This document shows positions 61,421 to 64,000 of a stretch of 64,000 bases of DNA, one piece after another (positions within the stretch are counted from its first letter, which is position 1; the number at the start of each line of letters is the position of its first letter). The stretch is from Nansenia antarctica (lineage: Eukaryota > Chordata > Actinopteri > Argentiniformes > Microstomatidae). The position numbers and the translations under genes are program-made. The DNA is taken from the NCBI GenBank assembly GCA_963989245.1, contig OZ022339.1:55779295-55843294 (forward strand). Direction: 5' to 3'. Below the pieces are notes generated by a model. The model made no database searches and was not told the origin of the DNA. It saw nothing but the letters and a program-made list of their open reading frames with translations.

Positions 61421-62155
61421 CTCCTCTTGTGCGCGTGCAGTTGTCAGATGCAGAGGTCAAGTGCCGTATGTTGGGGGGTCACATCTTGGCATCCATGTCT
61501 TTGGTTCCGTAAGCCAAACATGTTGAAGACCACTGTCATACTGAATGTGACAATCATAGCATAGTTTTCTAGCAAATGCATTTTCACATCTAGGACTAAG
61601 GCCCAATCCCATTTCTCATTTTTACCCCTACCCCTTGTTTTGGAGTGCCATTCGTTTTTTTCAGCTTTCCCCTCGGAACAGAGTTACAACTGGGGTAGTG
61701 GTTGAAAATATTCCCCTATGAAATGGGATAACCCATTAAGACCCTGATACGTCATCAGTAGTATCATAGAAAAGCATGGACGATCGCGATTCGTTCACAA
61801 CTTAAGTTTCATGCTATCAATTGATCAAACAAGTCATCAAATAAAAAAGAATAATATTTAATTATCAGGCCAGTTCATGATAGAATAGCGGTGCTCTGTA
61901 GTCTAGCAACCCATGCTCATACCCTGCCAGCCTGCACTGATATTAGAGGACCGCTAACAACAGTGCAATAACTAAGCTGAACTTTTGCTAAATTTCGGGT
62001 GTCATATGCCATCAATGAGGGGAAATGCGACATGGAAATAGGTCAAAATGCAGGACTGTCATGCACAAATCAGCCTTAAAACATGTAACGTTAGAGAGCT
62101 AACATTAGACACATATTGGCATAATATTTTTTTTTACGCTTGTTATAAAGAAAAG
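61421..62155. other. Intergenic, no gene recognised
   Basis: Positions about 61600-61740 (CCCAATCCCATTTCTCATTT, TTTACCCCTACCCCTTG) are echoed inverted at about 62960-63095 (AGCCCTACCCCTACATAG ... AATTGGATTGGGCC). The LINE at 62197 may therefore lie inside a larger inverted-repeat element of about 1.5 kb. Confidence 0.5.
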
Positions 62156-62196
62156 GTCTATAATACATTGAAATTACATTAAACTAAGATAATACG

Positions 62197-62830
62197 ATGG
62201 TTATCATCGCCAGATTACGACCCTCCCTCACTGACTCCACTGCCGAAACCCTCATCCACGCCTTCGCCACCTCCCGTCTGGACTATTGTAATGGAGTCCT
62301 GTTCGGGGTTCCCAACAAAGCCCTGGACAGGCTCCAGTACGTGCAGAACTCAGCTGCCAGGGCTTGGTGTGGGAGAGGACCCTTCACATCACCCCCACCC
62401 TCATTCACCTCCACTGGCTCCCGGTCAAGTCCCGCATCACCTACAAAATCCTCCTCCTCACCTACAAATCCCTCCACGCCTGCGCCCCCCAGTACCTAAC
62501 TGACCTCCTCCCCCAGCTCCTTCCCGGAACCTGCGGTCCGCTGACATGGGCCTGCTGTCCACCCCCCGCACCAACCTACGGACCTTTGGGGACAGAGCCT
62601 TCAGCGTGGCCGCACCTACCCTCTGGAACTCCCTCCCCACAGTGATCCGCAACGCCCCCACCCTGGACTCCTTCAAACTAGCCCTCAAAACTCATCTGTT
62701 CTCCAAGGCCTTTGGCCCCTAGTCATTGTTTCAGTTTTGTTTTGTTTGTTTTCTGTTTTGTCTGTCTGATCATTCCCCTGTAAAGCATCCTTGGGCTTTT
62801 TGAAAGGCGCTATATAAATTAAAGTTATTA
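62197..62830 (+). mobile_element. 3' part of a non-LTR retrotransposon
   Basis: The plus strand encodes RPSLTDSTAETLIHAFATSR and LDYCNGVLFGVPNKALDRLQ. After frameshifts it continues PTLIHLHWLPVKSRITYKIL and APTLWNSLPTVIRNAPTLDS, ending FKLALKTHLFSKAFGP. The 3' tail is AAGGCGCTATATAAATTAAA with (TTA)n. Truncated at the 5' end. Confidence 0.88.
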
Positions 62831-63880
62831 TTATTATGATCATATTTTTTTTAATCTTTATTAACAAAGAAAATAATTACATTTGTGGTTTTCTTTTCCT
62901 GCTCTGGGATTTCATAACACTCCATTTGTAACTCCGTTCGGAGTGTGCATCTGAAAAACCTCTGTTTGGAGGGCTATGTAGCCCTCCCACTTAGCCCTAC
63001 CCCTACATAGTAGTGGAATTGGGACACACCTACCACCTGAACACACAAAATGGGCTAAAATGTAGGGCCAAGGGGTGAAATTGGATTGGGCCTATATGTA
63101 TCATATTAATAAATGTGCATTTCTACCTGCAAACACTATGTTAGGCTTTTAATCATTCATTCATCTTATTTCGTCCATAGAAATTATTTAATTTTTTCAA
63201 GTGAGAAATGATTACAGCATGGATTCTACTATCTGAGATAATATGAACTTCATCAAAGACAGTGTGCTTCGCATATCCCTGTCTGACTTCGTAACACTTC
63301 CTCTAAGTGACCTCAATTGTGATTTCTGATTGGTTGAAAATGCTGATGGGTGGGAGTAGAGAGCCTGGGACATGTTTCCTGCCATCTGCTATGGAAGCGA
63401 ACTTACACTTGAATACCTAACAGGCTAGCTGAGTTAATTACATTTTGCACACAGCTGATGGTCATCTGTTGTTCTTCACATTATTAAACACATCCAGACA
63501 AATCTCCAGATAACTATCCAATTTATTCATTTTCTTATATAAATTCCCATACAGCATTTTATTATAGTCAAGTCATTCCTCTATCAAAATTGTCCAGTTA
63601 CTGCATTGGCTTTCATAAGTATTGTCAGCTATAGCCATTATAATCAAGTATAACATCCTTTTCTTTCTTTTTTTCACATATATGTGTATACATTAACTTG
63701 TACAACCTCACCTTTTTAGCATGGTAACACTAATAACTGCCTTTATTGTCTACATGTTTTATGAGTTGTTGTGCAGTGCCAAAATCATTTGAAAAGCAGA
63801 CAATACTATTGTCAAGCTGAAGCAGGTAGAGAGAGAGGGTGAGGAAAATAAGTTACAGTCCTTTGGTGTCAAAGTGATGG
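62831..63880. other. Intergenic, right end
   Basis: AT-rich sequence with the inverted echo noted at 61600-61740; no gene recognised. Confidence 0.4.
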
Positions 63881-63886
63881 AGGACC

Positions 63887-63887
<1 letters not shown>

Positions 63888-63930
<43 letters not shown>

Positions 63931-63964
63931 TGTGAGTGTGAGTGTGAGTGTGAGTGTGAGTGTG

Positions 63965-64000
<36 letters not shown>
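63888..64000. repeat. Compound (TG)n(TGAGTG)n(TG)n microsatellite at window edge
   Basis: Runs to the last base of the window and is probably longer. Same composite structure as 58537-58710. Confidence 0.95.

Overview
The window is vertebrate nuclear DNA, most likely from a ray-finned (teleost) fish. The evidence is intron-exon genes with GT-AG boundaries, abundant Tc1-like and hAT transposons, L2-type LINEs, tRNA-derived SINEs and long (TG)n/(CT)n microsatellites. The species cannot be named from the sequence alone. No operons, CRISPR arrays or other prokaryotic features were seen.

Four protein-coding genes are recognised, in the order and relative orientation known from human 14q32.12 (UBR7, GON7, TMEM251/LYSET, ITPK1). 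(1) ubr7, minus strand, 2002-8315, has its first seven coding exons (237 codons); its 3' exons lie beyond the left edge. (2) gon7, plus strand, 11183-13400, has two exons and 103 codons, and stands head-to-head with ubr7. (3) tmem251/lyset, minus strand, 16326-16763, is a single-exon CDS of 145 codons. (4) itpk1, plus strand, 20581-58207, has ten coding exons and 395 codons and fills the right two thirds of the window. All itpk1 junctions keep frame, and the catalytic and ATP/metal residues fall at the same numbers as in the human enzyme.

The genes are functionally separate: a histone H2B ubiquitin ligase, a KEOPS tRNA-modification subunit, a Golgi factor for lysosomal enzyme tagging and an inositol phosphate kinase. 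Their grouping is conserved synteny, not a pathway.

The rest is intron and intergenic sequence packed with mobile elements. Clear cases with target-site duplications are hAT elements at 2205-3167, 5292-6524 and 46292-47517; Tc1-like elements at 24009-25654 and 32754-34185; and two 125-bp Harbinger-like MITEs at 17424-17548 and 29510-29634. A LINE in itpk1 intron 4 (43796-49700) carries a hAT inside a hAT, and separately a SINE split by a second LINE. A 2.2-kb inverted-repeat-bounded element (8895-11117) sits between the divergent ubr7 and gon7 genes. itpk1 intron 1 holds a large imperfect inverted repeat (21598-22808). Tandem arrays include a 27-bp minisatellite (50340-50885) and a CTCTCTATGACC-type satellite (51640-52170).

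No wholly new biological system is evident. The observations most worth following are the element between ubr7 and gon7, the intron 1 inverted repeat, the inverted repeat in the itpk1 3' region and the nested element stack. Boundaries of decayed repeats are approximate. Gene starts, splice sites and target-site duplications were read base by base.
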